Assembly (NCBI RefSeq): GCF_003206065.1
Contig: NZ_PZJQ01000004.1
Location: 1,151,965-1,215,964 of the forward strand
Reading direction: 5' to 3'
DNA: 64,000 bases
Origin: Salinicola halimionae
Lineage (GTDB): Bacteria; Pseudomonadota; Gammaproteobacteria; Pseudomonadales; Halomonadaceae
Shown: positions 9,299-19,534 of the stretch, piece by piece
Position numbering within the stretch: position 1 is the stretch's first letter
Layout: every line of letters starts with the position of its first letter
Position numbers and translations under genes: made by a program
Notes under the pieces: model-generated
Told to the model about the DNA's origin: nothing
The model's input: only the letters and a program-made list of their open reading frames with translations
Database searches by the model: none

Positions 9299-10274
9299 CG
9301 CTCAAGGCGATCTCGCCGGAGTCGGCGAGACGCCGCACCGCCCCCAGAATCGCTTTCTGTTCGTTTTCGACCTGCGACAGCCGGATCGGACCGCGGTTTT
9401 CCATGTCCTCGCGCATCAGTTGGGCCGCACGCTGGGACATATTGCGCGTGAACTTGTCGATCAGTGCCTCTTCCGAGCCGCGCAGCGCAATGACCAGAGA
9501 GTTGGTTTCGACCTCGCGCAGAATCATCTGGATGCCGCGGTCGTCGATATCCAGCAGATTCTCGAACAGGAACATTTCGTCGATGATGCGCTGGGCCAGA
9601 TCCTCGCTGTGGGCGCGGACCACGTCGATGACTTGCTCTTCCTGAGCAGTGTTCATCAGGTTGAGAATCTCGGCCGCGGTTCTGACACCGCCCATCTTGC
9701 TGCGCTTCAGGTTGGTGCCGTCGAGCATCGAGGTAAGTACCTCGGTGAGCTCCTGCAGCGCGGCCGGCTGGACACCACTGAACGTGGCAATGCGCAACAT
9801 GACGTCGTCGCGTCGTTTCTCGTCGAACAGCTCGAGTATATTGGCCGCCTGGGAGCGCTCCAGGTGGACCATGATGGTGGCGATGATCTGCGGGTGCTCG
9901 TCGCGGATCAATTCCGCGACCATCGAGGCTTCCATCAGATTCAGCGAGTCGATGCCCGAGGCCGTATTGCTGGTCTCGAGGATATCCTCGATCAGACTAC
10001 TGGCGCGCTCGCTGCCCAAAGCCTTGGTGAGCACCGCGCGTATGTGGTCATTGGAGTGCAGATTGATCGCAGTGAACTGTTCGGCTTCATCATGGAAGTC
10101 CCGCAGTACCGCCGCCATCTCTTCGTGGGAGACCTGTCCGAGCTTGGCCATTTCCTGGCTGATGTCCTGCACTTCCCGGCTGGAAAGGTACTTGAACACT
10201 TCCGCGGCGCTATCTTCGTCCAGCGACAGCAACAGGATGGCGCCGCGTCGGGCGCCGGTCATTTCCAGGGTCAT
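9276..10274 (-). CDS. fliG: Flagellar motor switch protein FliG
   Basis: FliG is the C-ring rotor subunit that meets the stator and holds the MS ring. The 332-residue length is normal. Visible parts: N-terminal domain ([20 protein letters not shown]), middle domain with the EHPQ motif ([15 protein letters not shown], about residues 125-140), and the C-terminal charged torque helix ([21 protein letters not shown], about residues 278-298). It overlaps the fliF stop by 4 bases, which suggests coupled translation. Confidence 0.97.
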   Translation of the reverse strand: MTLEMTGARRGAILLLSLDEDSAAEVFKYLSSREVQDISQEMAKLGQVSHEEMAAVLRDFHDEAEQFTAINLHSNDHIRAVLTKALGSERASSLIEDILETSNTASGIDSLNLMEASMVAELIRDEHPQIIATIMVHLERSQAANILELFDEKRRDDVMLRIATFSGVQPAALQELTEVLTSMLDGTNLKRSKMGGVRTAAEILNLMNTAQEEQVIDVVRAHSEDLAQRIIDEMFLFENLLDIDDRGIQMILREVETNSLVIALRGSEEALIDKFTRNMSQRAAQLMREDMENRGPIRLSQVENEQKAILGAVRRLADSGEIALSGGDDGYV

Positions 10275-12124
10275 GATTTGTCCATCCAGCTTCTGACGAC
10301 CATGGCGACCAGGCGCGGATCCTCCTGCGCCATCTCGCGAACGTCCTTGAGGTCCTGCTCGTAATTCGAAGCGCTGCGGCGATTGCGCTCGCGGCTTTTC
10401 GAGGCGCTGCTGGCATTGGCGGTGCCACTGTCGCTGACGGTCTGATAACTCGCGGCGCCGGCCACTGCAGCTGCTCCGGTGGGGGCGGCGGCCGTTGCTG
10501 CTGCAGGCGCTGGCAGCGGTTCACGGGTCTGGCGTCGAATCAAGGGTTTCAGCAGTTTGAACCACAGGAACAGGGCGGCCAGGGCCACGAGCAGATACTT
10601 GAGCGCGCTCTTGGCCAGGCTCCAGACTTCCGGTGTCTGCCACCACGGCAGGGTAACAAAGGCCGGGGCATTGATCTGGAAGGGGCTGTTGACCACTTCG
10701 ATGGCGTCTCCCCGAGTCTCGGAGAACCCCATCGCCTGGCGCACCAGGCCCCGGATCTGATCCATCTCGGTATCGCTCAGCGCGATCTGGGTGGGCTGGC
10801 CATCGTCATCCACGCCGTCCTTGTAGTTGACCACCACCGCGACCGAGAGGCGATCGATGCCGCCACTATGCTGCTTGACGTGCTCGACGGTTCGGTCCAC
10901 TTCATAGTTGATGGTGCTGTCGCGGCGGACCTGACCGGTATCGGCGCCGTTACCGGCAGTCTGAGCCGCATCGCCTTGATTGGTCGCGTTCTGATTGGCG
11001 TCTTGATTGGTATTATCGGCAGTATTGGCTTGGTTGCCGTTATTCTCGTTATTGCCTTGAGCCTGCGTGGCCGGTGAGTTGATCGGCGAAGCGGCCACGC
11101 CCGGCGGTTGATTGCTCAGCGCGCCAGGTACGCCCATGGCAAGATCGCCATTGCTCTGAAACGACGAGCTGTTCTGCTCGCTGCGCACCGCGGCGTCGTT
11201 GGGTGACTGATTGGGGCCATAGCGCTCTGCGGTCTGTTCACGCTGGGAAAAGTCGATCTGGGCGGTGACCTGCGCTCGAACGTTACGTGCGCCGACGATC
11301 GGTGCCAGGATCGCTTCGATTCGCTCGGCATATTGATTCTCGAGATTGCTGACGTAATCGAGCTGACTGCCGTCGAGCTTGTTGGCGTCTCGGGCCGGGC
11401 GGCTCAGCAGATCCCCGTTCTGGTCGATCACGGTGACGTCATCGACGGCCAACTGCGCGACGCTGCTGGACACCATGTGAACGATGGCGTTGACCTGGCC
11501 TTCCCCGAGTACGCGACCCGGCTGCAGGTCTAGCACCACCGAGGCGGTGGCGGGTTGACTCTCACGTACGAAGACCGACGGCTTGGCCAAGGCCAGATGG
11601 ACGCGGGCCCGCGCGACACTGCCCAGCGTGCCGATGGTGCGAGCCAATTCTCCCTCTAGGGAGCGCTGGTAATTGACCTGTTCGGCGAATTGGCTGATAC
11701 CGAATGCCTGGTCGTCCATCAGCTCGAAGCCGACGCCACTGGCCTCGGGTAGGCCCTGCTCGGCCAGTTTGAGACGAATCGGACGCACCTGATCGGCAGG
11801 AACCAGTAGCGCCTGGCCGCCCTCGCTGAATTCGTAGGGAACGCCCATGGCATCGAGCTGATTGATGATTCGACCGCCATCGGCATCGGTCAGAGTGGAA
11901 TAGAGAACACGATATTCCGGACTGCGAGCCCACAGCAGCAGCGCTATCACGATCGCGACGGCGGCGGCGCCGGCGATGATCAGCGGAATACGCGGATTCG
12001 CCTGCAACTTGCTCAACCAGTCGCGCCCGCTAGTGGTCGCCTCCGAACCGGCTTGCCGATTCGAAGCCCGGGCGGATGCGCTGCCTGAACTCTGGGTGTC
12101 ATTGGGCGCCGTGGCCGTGCTCAT
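10271..12124 (-). CDS. fliF: Flagellar MS-ring protein FliF
   Basis: FliF builds the MS ring in the inner membrane, the base of the flagellum. The 617-residue product has an N-terminal membrane span (about residues 48-66), the ring-building motifs with [17 protein letters not shown], a long Asn/Gln/Ala-rich insert (about residues 350-395, [14 protein letters not shown]), a second span (about residues 505-522) and a short cytoplasmic tail binding FliG. It is first in the minus-strand fliFGHIJK run, facing fliE across 488 bases. Confidence 0.96.
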   Translation of the reverse strand: MSTATAPNDTQSSGSASARASNRQAGSEATTSGRDWLSKLQANPRIPLIIAGAAAVAIVIALLLWARSPEYRVLYSTLTDADGGRIINQLDAMGVPYEFSEGGQALLVPADQVRPIRLKLAEQGLPEASGVGFELMDDQAFGISQFAEQVNYQRSLEGELARTIGTLGSVARARVHLALAKPSVFVRESQPATASVVLDLQPGRVLGEGQVNAIVHMVSSSVAQLAVDDVTVIDQNGDLLSRPARDANKLDGSQLDYVSNLENQYAERIEAILAPIVGARNVRAQVTAQIDFSQREQTAERYGPNQSPNDAAVRSEQNSSSFQSNGDLAMGVPGALSNQPPGVAASPINSPATQAQGNNENNGNQANTADNTNQDANQNATNQGDAAQTAGNGADTGQVRRDSTINYEVDRTVEHVKQHSGGIDRLSVAVVVNYKDGVDDDGQPTQIALSDTEMDQIRGLVRQAMGFSETRGDAIEVVNSPFQINAPAFVTLPWWQTPEVWSLAKSALKYLLVALAALFLWFKLLKPLIRRQTREPLPAPAAATAAAPTGAAAVAGAASYQTVSDSGTANASSASKSRERNRRSASNYEQDLKDVREMAQEDPRLVAMVVRSWMDKS

Positions 12125-12612
12125 GTCGAGCTCCGATCAAGCCACGCGAGGCGACCCAACCCCTGGGTGTGGTCCATCGGTACGGTGTGACCCGTCAGGA
12201 TGGCGCAATCCATCAACTTGGTACGACTAGACAACATAGCAGTAGTCTGCTCCCTGCAACGCGTCTGCTCATCCGTGCCTCGACACGCTCGGAGCGTCAA
12301 TCCGATGCGGCCATGGCCGGGGCGTGAATTTGATGGCAGCCATTATGTGTCGCTCTGTTAACCGTGAAGGTGGGAAAAGCCGGTGTTTTCACACGCATTT
12401 ACCGCGATAGTGGTTGGCCGACTATTGATAGGCTGCGAGCGTCGAATCCATTGGCAGCTTTTTGGCCTCCTATGGCCTCCTATATAGAGTCGTCGCGACG
12501 AAGAGAGAAAGAGTGGTCACGACGAAGAGAAGGTAGCCATCGCCATGGATGAAAAGCCGTCGCCGCGAATACGACGTCGTCTTATAGAAAACCGTTACAC
12601 AGGAAAATTTCC
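12125..12612. promoter_or_regulatory. Divergent fliF-fliE control region
   Basis: This 488-base gene-free stretch must hold promoters for fliF (minus) and fliE (plus). Visible elements: a 10-base direct repeat GGCCTCCTAT twice at about 12465-12484; a 12-bp palindrome TCGTCGCGACGA at 12490-12501; a 10-bp palindrome ACGACGTCGT at 12571-12580; and two copies of ACGAAGAGA around 12498 and 12531. I find no convincing sigma-28 or sigma-54 promoter. The ribosome site of fliE is AGGA at 12601-12604. Confidence 0.5.
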
Positions 12613-12939
12613 ATGAGTGCTCCCGCCATTCAAGCGGCGCTTCAGCAGATGCAGGCGTTGTCGGCTCAGGCAAGCGGTCAAAGCGCGAGCCCGATGGTTC
12701 CGACCGCCGAGACCAGCGGTAGCTTCGCCGGTGAGCTCCAGGCGTCGCTCGGGCGAATCAATCAGATGCAGCAGACGGCCAATCAGCAGGCGATGTCCTT
12801 CCAGGCCGGCGATCCGAACGTGGCGTTGAACGACGTAATGATCGACATGCAGAAGGCGAGTGTGGGTTTCGATATGGGGGTGCAGGTGCGTAACCGTCTC
12901 GTGACAGCATACAAGGAGGTCATGGGGCTGCAGGTATAA
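12613..12939 (+). CDS. fliE: Flagellar hook-basal body protein FliE
   Basis: FliE joins the MS ring to the proximal rod and is the first rod protein exported. The 108-residue product has the FliE pattern: a variable N-terminus, then SFAGELQASLGRINQMQQTA, DPNVALNDVMIDMQKASVGF and the C-terminal VRNRLVTAYKEVMGLQV shared with rod proteins. It lies opposite to the fliF operon, as in enterics, and is a single-gene transcript closed by a strong terminator. Confidence 0.96.
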   Translation: MSAPAIQAALQQMQALSAQASGQSASPMVPTAETSGSFAGELQASLGRINQMQQTANQQAMSFQAGDPNVALNDVMIDMQKASVGFDMGVQVRNRLVTAYKEVMGLQV

Positions 12940-12975
12940 ACCCGCTGGCCTATCTCTTTCGTGCAGTATCGAAGC

Positions 12976-13005
12976 CCGGCCGTCCGTCCAGGACCGCCGG
13001 TTTTC
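12976..13005 (+). terminator. Rho-independent terminator after fliE
   Basis: A 10-bp stem with one mismatch (12976-12985 with 12991-13000) and loop GTCCA is followed by TTTTCTG. It lies 37 bases after the fliE stop and just before the end of the convergent rarD gene. Confidence 0.8.
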
Positions 13006-13013
13006 TGCGTTCT

Positions 13014-13979
13014 TCAGGCCCCGAGTTTGCGATGCCGGCGCCAGGTATCCACCGAGTAGAACCCGAGCCCGATCCAGATCGTCACGAAGGTGATCAACTG
13101 GGACGCCGAAATCGGCTCGCCGAATACCCATAATGCCAGCAGGAACTGCAGAGTGGGGTTGAGATACATCAGAAAACCCACGGTAGAGAGCGTCAAACGC
13201 CGCGCGGCACCCGCGAACGCCAGCAGCGGCAGGGTAGTGACGACGCCGCTGATGATCATCAGAACGGTCGTCTCTCCGGTGTCCCCGAAGTGAGATTGGC
13301 CGTGCCACGCCAACCAGGCCAGCGCCACCAGGCTCAATGGCAGCAGCAGACTCGTTTCGACCAGCAGTCCCGATAGGGCGTCCAACGCCACCCGCTTGCG
13401 CAGCAAGCCGTAGGTGCCGAACGTCATTGCAAGCACCAGACTGATCCAGGGTAACCGGCCGAGCATCACCAACTGGAGCAGGACGGCGGCCAAAGCCAGG
13501 CCGATCGCCAATGTCTGCCAGCGGCTCAGTCGTTCACGCAACACCAGCATCCCCAGCGCGACGTTGACCAGTGGTGTCATGAAGTAGCCCAGACTCGCCT
13601 GAAGTACGCGATGGGTTTCAACGGCGTAGATATATAGCCCCCAGTTCAGCGCAATCAGCAGCGCGCAACCGAGACTCCAGACCCATCTTCGGGCCTGCTC
13701 TCGGGGCCCCTGAAATTCCCGTCGCAGCGCGGTCCAACGTCCCATTAGCGAGACCACCGCGATCAGAAACGCGCAGGACCACAGGATTCGTTGAATCAGC
13801 ACCTCGAACGCGGGTACGCCGTCGAACAGTGAAAAGAACAGTGGAAAGCAGCCCCACATGGCATACGCAGCAACGCCCAACACGACACCGCGGCGCGCCT
13901 CGATCGCGGTTGCTGACGACACGGGCGTCGTCGTGTTCGCCGGCGACGTCCGAGAGTTATCCGTAGAAGAATCAGCCAT
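13014..13979 (-). CDS. rarD: EamA-family permease RarD
   Basis: RarD is a ten-helix drug/metabolite transporter; its substrate is not firmly known (it takes its name from a link to chloramphenicol sensitivity). The product (321 residues from the ATG at 13979, with GGGAG 8 bases upstream) has the RarD N-terminal signature GVVLGVAAYAMWGCFPLFF and the EamA pattern NWGLYIYAVETHRVLQASLGYFMTPLVN. A longer reading from 14006 is possible but has no ribosome site. Convergent with fliE, divergent from the yafV homologue. Confidence 0.92.
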   Translation of the reverse strand: MADSSTDNSRTSPANTTTPVSSATAIEARRGVVLGVAAYAMWGCFPLFFSLFDGVPAFEVLIQRILWSCAFLIAVVSLMGRWTALRREFQGPREQARRWVWSLGCALLIALNWGLYIYAVETHRVLQASLGYFMTPLVNVALGMLVLRERLSRWQTLAIGLALAAVLLQLVMLGRLPWISLVLAMTFGTYGLLRKRVALDALSGLLVETSLLLPLSLVALAWLAWHGQSHFGDTGETTVLMIISGVVTTLPLLAFAGAARRLTLSTVGFLMYLNPTLQFLLALWVFGEPISASQLITFVTIWIGLGFYSVDTWRRHRKLGA

Positions 13980-14106
13980 GTTCGACGCTCCCTGTCCTGA
14001 GGCCATAATCTATCATGACCTGTGGACTCAAACCGCCGGGGGCTGACGGCGATCGGGCGAAATCTTTCCACGCTCGCCGCGCAATGGGATTCGAAGGAGT
14101 AACGTC

Positions 14107-14910
14107 ATGACTGAACTACGCGTGAGTCTGGTGCAGAGCGAACTGCACTGGGAGGACCCCGAAGCCAATCGCCGTCTGCTCGAAGATCGCATGGGAACGT
14201 TGGATGGTGGCCAGACCGATGTGATTGTGCTGCCGGAGATGTTCGCCACCGGGTTCACGATGAATGCCGAGACCATGGCCGAGCCTGCCGAAACCAGCTC
14301 GACGCTCGAGTGGATGCGCCTTCAGGCCCGTGAGCGGGCGTGCACTGTGACCGGAAGTTTGGCGATCGTCGAGGGCGGCAACTGCTATAACCGCCTGATA
14401 TGGATGACGCCGACAGGGCAGATGACCGTCTACGACAAGCGTCATTTGTTCCGAATGGGCGATGAGCCCAGGCACTACGCTGCGGGCTCGCGACGCCAGA
14501 TAGTCGAAATCAAGGGCATGCGCGTCATGCTGTCGGTCTGCTACGACCTGCGATTCCCGGTCTGGCTACGCCAGCAGCCGACCGCCGATCAGCCCTTCGA
14601 ATACGACATACTGCTTTGCGTCGCCAACTGGCCTGCGCCACGTCGACACCCTTGGCGCACGCTGTTGCAGGCACGCGCAATCGAGAACCTGAGCTACGTC
14701 GTGGGCGTCAATCGCGTCGGTGAAGATGGCAACGGCTTGCCCTACGCCGGAGATTCGATGGTCGTGGACTTCAAAGGCGAGCCCATCGTCGATCATTCGC
14801 CGAATGAAACGTTCGTCGAGACGGCCACGCTTTCCAACGATGCGTTAAAGACATTTCGCGACAAGTTCCCGGCGTGGCAAGATGCCGACACTTTTCATTG
14901 GGGTGACTGA
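14107..14910 (+). CDS. yafV: Omega-amidase YafV (carbon-nitrogen hydrolase)
   Basis: YafV-type enzymes hydrolyse alpha-ketoglutaramate or alpha-ketosuccinamate, repairing products of glutamine transaminases. The nitrilase triad is visible: Glu in VIVLPEMFATGF (about residue 42), Lys in YDKRHLF (about residue 107), Cys in VMLSVCYDLRFP (about residue 143). Length 267 fits the family (about 256). AAGGAG lies 7 bases before the ATG. Two bases separate it from the next gene, so both are probably one operon. Confidence 0.9.
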   Translation: MTELRVSLVQSELHWEDPEANRRLLEDRMGTLDGGQTDVIVLPEMFATGFTMNAETMAEPAETSSTLEWMRLQARERACTVTGSLAIVEGGNCYNRLIWMTPTGQMTVYDKRHLFRMGDEPRHYAAGSRRQIVEIKGMRVMLSVCYDLRFPVWLRQQPTADQPFEYDILLCVANWPAPRRHPWRTLLQARAIENLSYVVGVNRVGEDGNGLPYAGDSMVVDFKGEPIVDHSPNETFVETATLSNDALKTFRDKFPAWQDADTFHWGD

Positions 14911-14912
14911 CA

Positions 14913-15614
14913 ATGCGGTTGGATCGATTTCTTAGCGAGGCCACGGAACTCACGCGCAGCCAGGCCAAGCGTGCGCTGCGCCAGTTCGAGGTTAGCGTTG
15001 ATGGTGAGGTGACACGAGACGCCTCGTTTCAGGTATCCGACGACCAGATGGTGCAATGGCAGGGCGAGACGCTGGAGCGGGTCGGCTGGCGCTACCTGAT
15101 GATGCACAAGCCGGTCGGCGTCGAGTGCTCTCTTCGCCCGACGCATCATCCTTCCGTGCTGAGCCTGATCGATATTCCTCAGATCGAGCGGGTGCATCCG
15201 GTAGGGCGGTTGGATCTCGATACATCGGGCCTATTGCTGATCAGCGACGATGGCAAGTGGACGCACCGCGTGACCACGCCCAACCGCGCCTGTGTAAAGC
15301 GCTATCGGGCGACATTGGGTGAACCTCTGGCAGCGGGCGAGGCGGAGCGCATCGCGGAACGGTTTGCCGAGGGCGTCGAATTGAACGGCGACGACAAGCC
15401 GACCCGGCCGGCTACCTTCGAAGCCGTAACCGATACCGAAGTGCTGATCGGCGTCACCGAGGGACGCTACCACCTGGTCCGGCGCATGCTGACGGCGGTA
15501 GGGCATACTGTCGAAGCCCTGCACCGCGAAGCGATCGGCCCGCTGGAGCTCGATCCCGATCTCGAACCGGGCGAGTGTCGTTATCTGCGCCCGGAAGAGA
15601 TCGCTGCGTTTTAA
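14913..15614 (+). CDS. rsuA: 16S rRNA pseudouridine synthase, RsuA type
   Basis: RsuA converts uridine 516 of 16S rRNA to pseudouridine. The N-terminal S4 RNA-binding domain (MRLDRFLSEATELTRSQAKRALR) is followed by the catalytic domain with Asp in the GRLDLDTSGLLLISDDG motif (about residue 101) and the C-terminal EGRYHLVRRMLTAVGHTVEALHR. The 233-residue length matches RsuA (231). RluE and other RsuA-family members share these motifs; the S4 domain favours RsuA. Confidence 0.88.
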   Translation: MRLDRFLSEATELTRSQAKRALRQFEVSVDGEVTRDASFQVSDDQMVQWQGETLERVGWRYLMMHKPVGVECSLRPTHHPSVLSLIDIPQIERVHPVGRLDLDTSGLLLISDDGKWTHRVTTPNRACVKRYRATLGEPLAAGEAERIAERFAEGVELNGDDKPTRPATFEAVTDTEVLIGVTEGRYHLVRRMLTAVGHTVEALHREAIGPLELDPDLEPGECRYLRPEEIAAF

Positions 15615-15741
15615 GGCAGCTTAAGCTTCGAGCGGACGGATAATTCGAGCTAATCGCTCGATAGACGTTCTATGGGATTAGAGTTTATACCGTTATCTTT
15701 GATTCGCAGTGTCATCAAAATAACTTCAAAAAGACCGTCGA

Positions 15742-17325
15742 TCAGGTCAGTGAAGAAGCGTCGATCAGTGCTCGAGTGTAAGCCGATTGAGGTGCCTCGA
15801 GCAGCGCTTCGCACTGTCCCTGTTCGACGACTTTGCCCTCTTTCAATACCAATATCCGGTGAGCCATCGCGCGCACCACGGCAAGGTCGTGGCTGATGAA
15901 CAGATAGCTGAGGCCATGTTTGGCCTGAACATTGCGCAACAGCTCGATCAGCTGTTTCTGCACCGTGCGGTCGAGTGCCGAAGTGGGTTCGTCGAGTACC
16001 AATAGCTTCGGCTTGAGAATCAAGGCGCGCGCGATGGCGATACGCTGGCGCTGACCACCCGAAAATTCATGCGGATAGCGGTGGCCGCAATCCGGCGGCA
16101 GGTCGACTTCCCGCAGCGCTTCGGTGATTCGTTCGGCCACGATGGTTTGATCAAGCTCGGGGTGGTGAAAACGCAGGCCCTCGCTGATGATATCGGCGAC
16201 CGGCATGCGCGGAGACAGCGAGCCGTAAGGGTCCTGGAATACAATCTGGAAACCGCGCCGCTGGCGCCTGAGTGCGTCTCCGCCCAATAAGTCCAGACGC
16301 TGGCCGGCAAAATGGATTTCACCGCTGGCCGGCAGCAAGCGAATCAGCGCCGATGCAAGCGTCGTCTTGCCGGAGCCAGATTCACCGACCACGCCGAGCG
16401 TCTCTCCTTGACGCAGCTGCAGCGACAGCGGTTCGACCGCGACGAAGGCGGACGGCCGGGGCCGCAGGAACGGTTTGGGTCGGGGAAAGACGATGCTCAC
16501 GTCGCTGGCACTCAGCAGCATCGCGGCATTGCCTGCCACTGGCGGCGGCCGGCCGGCCGGTACGGCGTCGATCAGCTGTCGCGTGTAGGCCACCTGCGGG
16601 GTTTCAAAGACGGCTGTCGTAGCGCCAGTTTCCACGCACTCGCCATGACGCATGACGACAACACGGTCGGCATGACGGCGCACAAGATTGAGATCGTGGC
16701 TGATCAGCAGCAGGCCCATGCCGTAACGATCACGCAGATCGTCCAGTAGCGCCAGAATCTCCTGCTGGACCGTCACGTCCAGCGCGGTAGTGGGCTCATC
16801 GGCGATCAATAGCTGCGGGTCGTTGGCGATCGCCATGGCGATCATCACTCGCTGGCGCTGTCCGCCAGAGAGCTGGTGAGGCCAGGCCGTCATCAGTTCG
16901 TCGACTCGGGGTAATTTGACCTGCGTCAGCAGCTCCCTGATGCGGCGCTTGGCGGCTTCGCCTCGAAGCCCCTGATGCAACCGGAGCGTTTCACCCAGCT
17001 GCCTGCCGACGTTGTGCAGCGGATTCAGCGATGTCATCGGTTCCTGAAAGATGAATCCGATCCGTCCGCCACGCAGGGCATTCCATTGTCGAGGTGGAAG
17101 TTTACCGAGATCGCGACCGTCGAAACGCCGTTCGCCCTCGATATCGGTGCCCGTGGGCAGTAATCCCAGAGCACCCAGTGCGCTGACTGACTTGCCCGAG
17201 CCCGATTCCCCGACCACGGCCACCGTTTCGCCGCGATCGACGTGCAGATCCAGCGAGTCGACCGCGATATGACTCCCGAAGCGGATAGTCAGTTGGCGCA
17301 GTTCGAACAGTCGGTTGTCACTCAT
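15742..17325 (-). CDS. yejF: Peptide ABC importer double ATP-binding protein YejF
   Basis: YejF powers the YejABEF importer of oligopeptides, known for uptake of microcin C-like peptides. It contains two fused ATPase domains: Walker [11 protein letters not shown] near residue 40 and [10 protein letters not shown] near residue 330, each with a signature ([18 protein letters not shown]) and Walker B (LLIADEP, LLVLDEP). I start at the ATG at 17325 (527 residues; YejF of E. coli is 529), overlapping the yejE stop by 4 bases; the reading frame runs further upstream but there it lies inside yejE. Confidence 0.95.
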   Translation of the reverse strand: MSDNRLFELRQLTIRFGSHIAVDSLDLHVDRGETVAVVGESGSGKSVSALGALGLLPTGTDIEGERRFDGRDLGKLPPRQWNALRGGRIGFIFQEPMTSLNPLHNVGRQLGETLRLHQGLRGEAAKRRIRELLTQVKLPRVDELMTAWPHQLSGGQRQRVMIAMAIANDPQLLIADEPTTALDVTVQQEILALLDDLRDRYGMGLLLISHDLNLVRRHADRVVVMRHGECVETGATTAVFETPQVAYTRQLIDAVPAGRPPPVAGNAAMLLSASDVSIVFPRPKPFLRPRPSAFVAVEPLSLQLRQGETLGVVGESGSGKTTLASALIRLLPASGEIHFAGQRLDLLGGDALRRQRRGFQIVFQDPYGSLSPRMPVADIISEGLRFHHPELDQTIVAERITEALREVDLPPDCGHRYPHEFSGGQRQRIAIARALILKPKLLVLDEPTSALDRTVQKQLIELLRNVQAKHGLSYLFISHDLAVVRAMAHRILVLKEGKVVEQGQCEALLEAPQSAYTRALIDASSLT

Positions 17326-18443
17326 GGCAGGCTTCCCTGACGCGGGCTCTCGGCCGGGGTGTGTGATCCTGAGGATAGGGGGCGCTTGACCTGATTCGCG
17401 GTGAGGATGTGCCGCGGGTCGAACGCGTCGCGAAGCCCTTCGCCGATGAACACCAGCAGCGACAGCATCACACTCAGGGTGATGAAAGCGGTGACGCCGA
17501 GCCATGGCGCCTGCAGGTTGTTCTTGCCCTGAGCGACCAGTTCCCCCAGCGACGGCGAGCCCGGTGGTAGACCAAAACCGAGGAAATCCAGTGCCGTTAG
17601 TGTGGTAATGGCGCCGGTGAACAAAAACGGGATGAAAGTCAGCGTGGCGACCATCGCATTGGGAAGTACATGCCGACGCATGATCAAGCGAGAGGGCAGC
17701 CCCATGGCCCGTGCAGCTCTCACATACTCTAGATTTCGAGCGCGCAGAAATTCGGCCCGCACGATATCGACCAGGCCCAACCACGAAAACAACAGCATGA
17801 TGCCCAGCAACCACCAGATGTTGGGTTCGACCAGGCTGGCCAGAATGATCAGCAGGAACAGCATCGGTAACCCGGACCAGATCTCGATCAGACGCTGGCC
17901 GACGAGATCGATCTTGCCGCCGAAATAACCCTGGACGCCGCCGATCACGACACCCAGGAAAATCGAGCCAACAGTCAGCGCCAGGGCGAAGGCAACCGAT
18001 AGCCGGAATCCGTAGAGCACGCGAGCGAACACGTCGCGACCCTGATCGTCGGTTCCCAGCCAGTGGCGGCTGCCGGGCGGCGAGGGAACCGGCCCGCGTA
18101 CGCCGCGGTCAAGGGTCTGATAGGAAAACGGCACCGGCGGCCATAGCATCCAGCCGTTGTCGGCGATCTGGTCGTGGACGACCGGGTCGCGATAGTCCGC
18201 GGTCGTCGGCAGGAAACCGCCGAATTCGGTTTCCGGATAATCCACCAGCAGCGGCACGTACCAATGGCCGTCGTACTGCATCACGATCGGCTTGTCGTTG
18301 GCGACCAGCTCGGCGCCCAGGCTGACGATGAACAGCAGGCCGAAGATCCATAGCGACCAGACGGCGCGCCGATTGCCACGAAAGACCTGAAGACGTCTCT
18401 GCGTGATTGGCGACAAGCGCCGGCGATGGCTCGATGTCATCAC
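17322..18443 (-). CDS. yejE: Peptide ABC importer permease YejE
   Basis: YejE is one of two membrane subunits of the Yej importer. Features: N-terminal helix (about residues 26-46), a large periplasmic part with [20 protein letters not shown] typical of YejE, then the DppC/OppC-like permease core with the EAA-type loop [22 protein letters not shown] (about residues 243-264). The 373-residue length is somewhat above E. coli YejE (341) because of a C-terminal tail. It overlaps yejF and yejB by 4 bases each. Confidence 0.94.
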   Translation of the reverse strand: MMTSSHRRRLSPITQRRLQVFRGNRRAVWSLWIFGLLFIVSLGAELVANDKPIVMQYDGHWYVPLLVDYPETEFGGFLPTTADYRDPVVHDQIADNGWMLWPPVPFSYQTLDRGVRGPVPSPPGSRHWLGTDDQGRDVFARVLYGFRLSVAFALALTVGSIFLGVVIGGVQGYFGGKIDLVGQRLIEIWSGLPMLFLLIILASLVEPNIWWLLGIMLLFSWLGLVDIVRAEFLRARNLEYVRAARAMGLPSRLIMRRHVLPNAMVATLTFIPFLFTGAITTLTALDFLGFGLPPGSPSLGELVAQGKNNLQAPWLGVTAFITLSVMLSLLVFIGEGLRDAFDPRHILTANQVKRPLSSGSHTPAESPRQGSLP

Positions 18444-19525
18444 GACTCCCGGGTGCCGAAATCGATGCGTGGGTCGACCCAGACGTAGGTCAAATCCGAG
18501 ATCAGCTTGAGTACCAGCCCGATCAGCGTGTAGAGATAAAGCGTGCCGAAGATCAGCGGATAGTCGCGCTGCATCACGGCCTCGAATCCCAGCAGGCCGA
18601 GGCCGTTGAGCGAGAAGATCACCTCGATCAGCAGCGAACCGGTAAACAGAATCCCGATCAGCGCCGAGGGCAAGCCGGCGATGATGATCAGCATGGCGTT
18701 ACGGAAGACGTGGCCGTACAGCACGCGACGGTCCGACGCACCCTTGGCCCTTGCCGTGAGAACATACTGCTTGTGAATTTCGTCGAGGAAGCTGTTCTTG
18801 GTCAGCATGGTCAACGTCGCGAAGCTACCGATGGCCGACGCGAGGACCGGCAGTGTGATATGCCAGAAATAGTCCTGAATCTTGTCGAGCAGCGACAGCT
18901 CGCTGAAGTTGGACGACGTCAGCCCCCGCAGTGGGAACCAGTTCAAGTAACCGCCGCCGGCGAACACCACGATCAGCAGAATGGCGAACAGGAAGCCGGG
19001 AATTGCGTAGCCGACAACCACCGCACCCGACGACCAGACGTCGAAGGCGCTGCCGTGGCGCAGCGCTTTGCGAATGCCCAGTGGGATCGAGATAAGATAA
19101 ACCAGCAGCGTGGTCCAGAGCCCCAGCGAGATCGATACCGGCAGTCGGTCCAATATCAGATCGGTTACCGGCTGGCCGCGGAACAGGCTGTCGCCGAGAT
19201 CGAACGTCGCATAGTCCTCGAGCATCAGCCCGAAGCGCTCCCAGGCCGGCTTGTCGAAGCCGTATTCCTGAGTCAACTGCTGCCGCAATTGCTCGTCGAC
19301 GCCCTGAAAGCGTTGAGCGCTGTCGCTGTTGCCGCCACCATTGTTACCGTCAGCGCCACCACTTTCGAGACCGGTGCTGGCGTTACTGTTCAGACCCTCG
19401 AAACGAGCCATCATCTGATCGATGGGGCCGCCCGGGGCGGCCTGAACGATGAGGAAATTGAGCAGCAAGATACCCAGCAGGGTGGGAATCATCAGCAACA
19501 GACGGCGAACGATATAGCTGGCCAT
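18440..19525 (-). CDS. yejB: Peptide ABC importer permease YejB
   Basis: YejB is the DppB/OppB-type membrane subunit of the Yej importer. The N-terminus [19 protein letters not shown] and the following [14 protein letters not shown] are characteristic. A Gly/Asn/Ser-rich insert (about residues 50-65) precedes the periplasmic helix, and the EAA loop is [22 protein letters not shown] use the ATG at 19525 (361 residues; E. coli 364); an in-frame TTG at 19534 is only 3 bases from the ribosome site AGGAG and is less likely. Confidence 0.94.
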   Translation of the reverse strand: MASYIVRRLLLMIPTLLGILLLNFLIVQAAPGGPIDQMMARFEGLNSNASTGLESGGADGNNGGGNSDSAQRFQGVDEQLRQQLTQEYGFDKPAWERFGLMLEDYATFDLGDSLFRGQPVTDLILDRLPVSISLGLWTTLLVYLISIPLGIRKALRHGSAFDVWSSGAVVVGYAIPGFLFAILLIVVFAGGGYLNWFPLRGLTSSNFSELSLLDKIQDYFWHITLPVLASAIGSFATLTMLTKNSFLDEIHKQYVLTARAKGASDRRVLYGHVFRNAMLIIIAGLPSALIGILFTGSLLIEVIFSLNGLGLLGFEAVMQRDYPLIFGTLYLYTLIGLVLKLISDLTYVWVDPRIDFGTRES

Positions 19526-19534
19526 GATCGGCAA

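Noticed and set aside
12125-12612. Sigma-28 or sigma-54 promoter for fliE or fliF
   Set aside because: No adequate match to TAAAGTTT-N11-GCCGATAA or to TGGCAC-N5-TTGC. Partial matches have wrong spacing.
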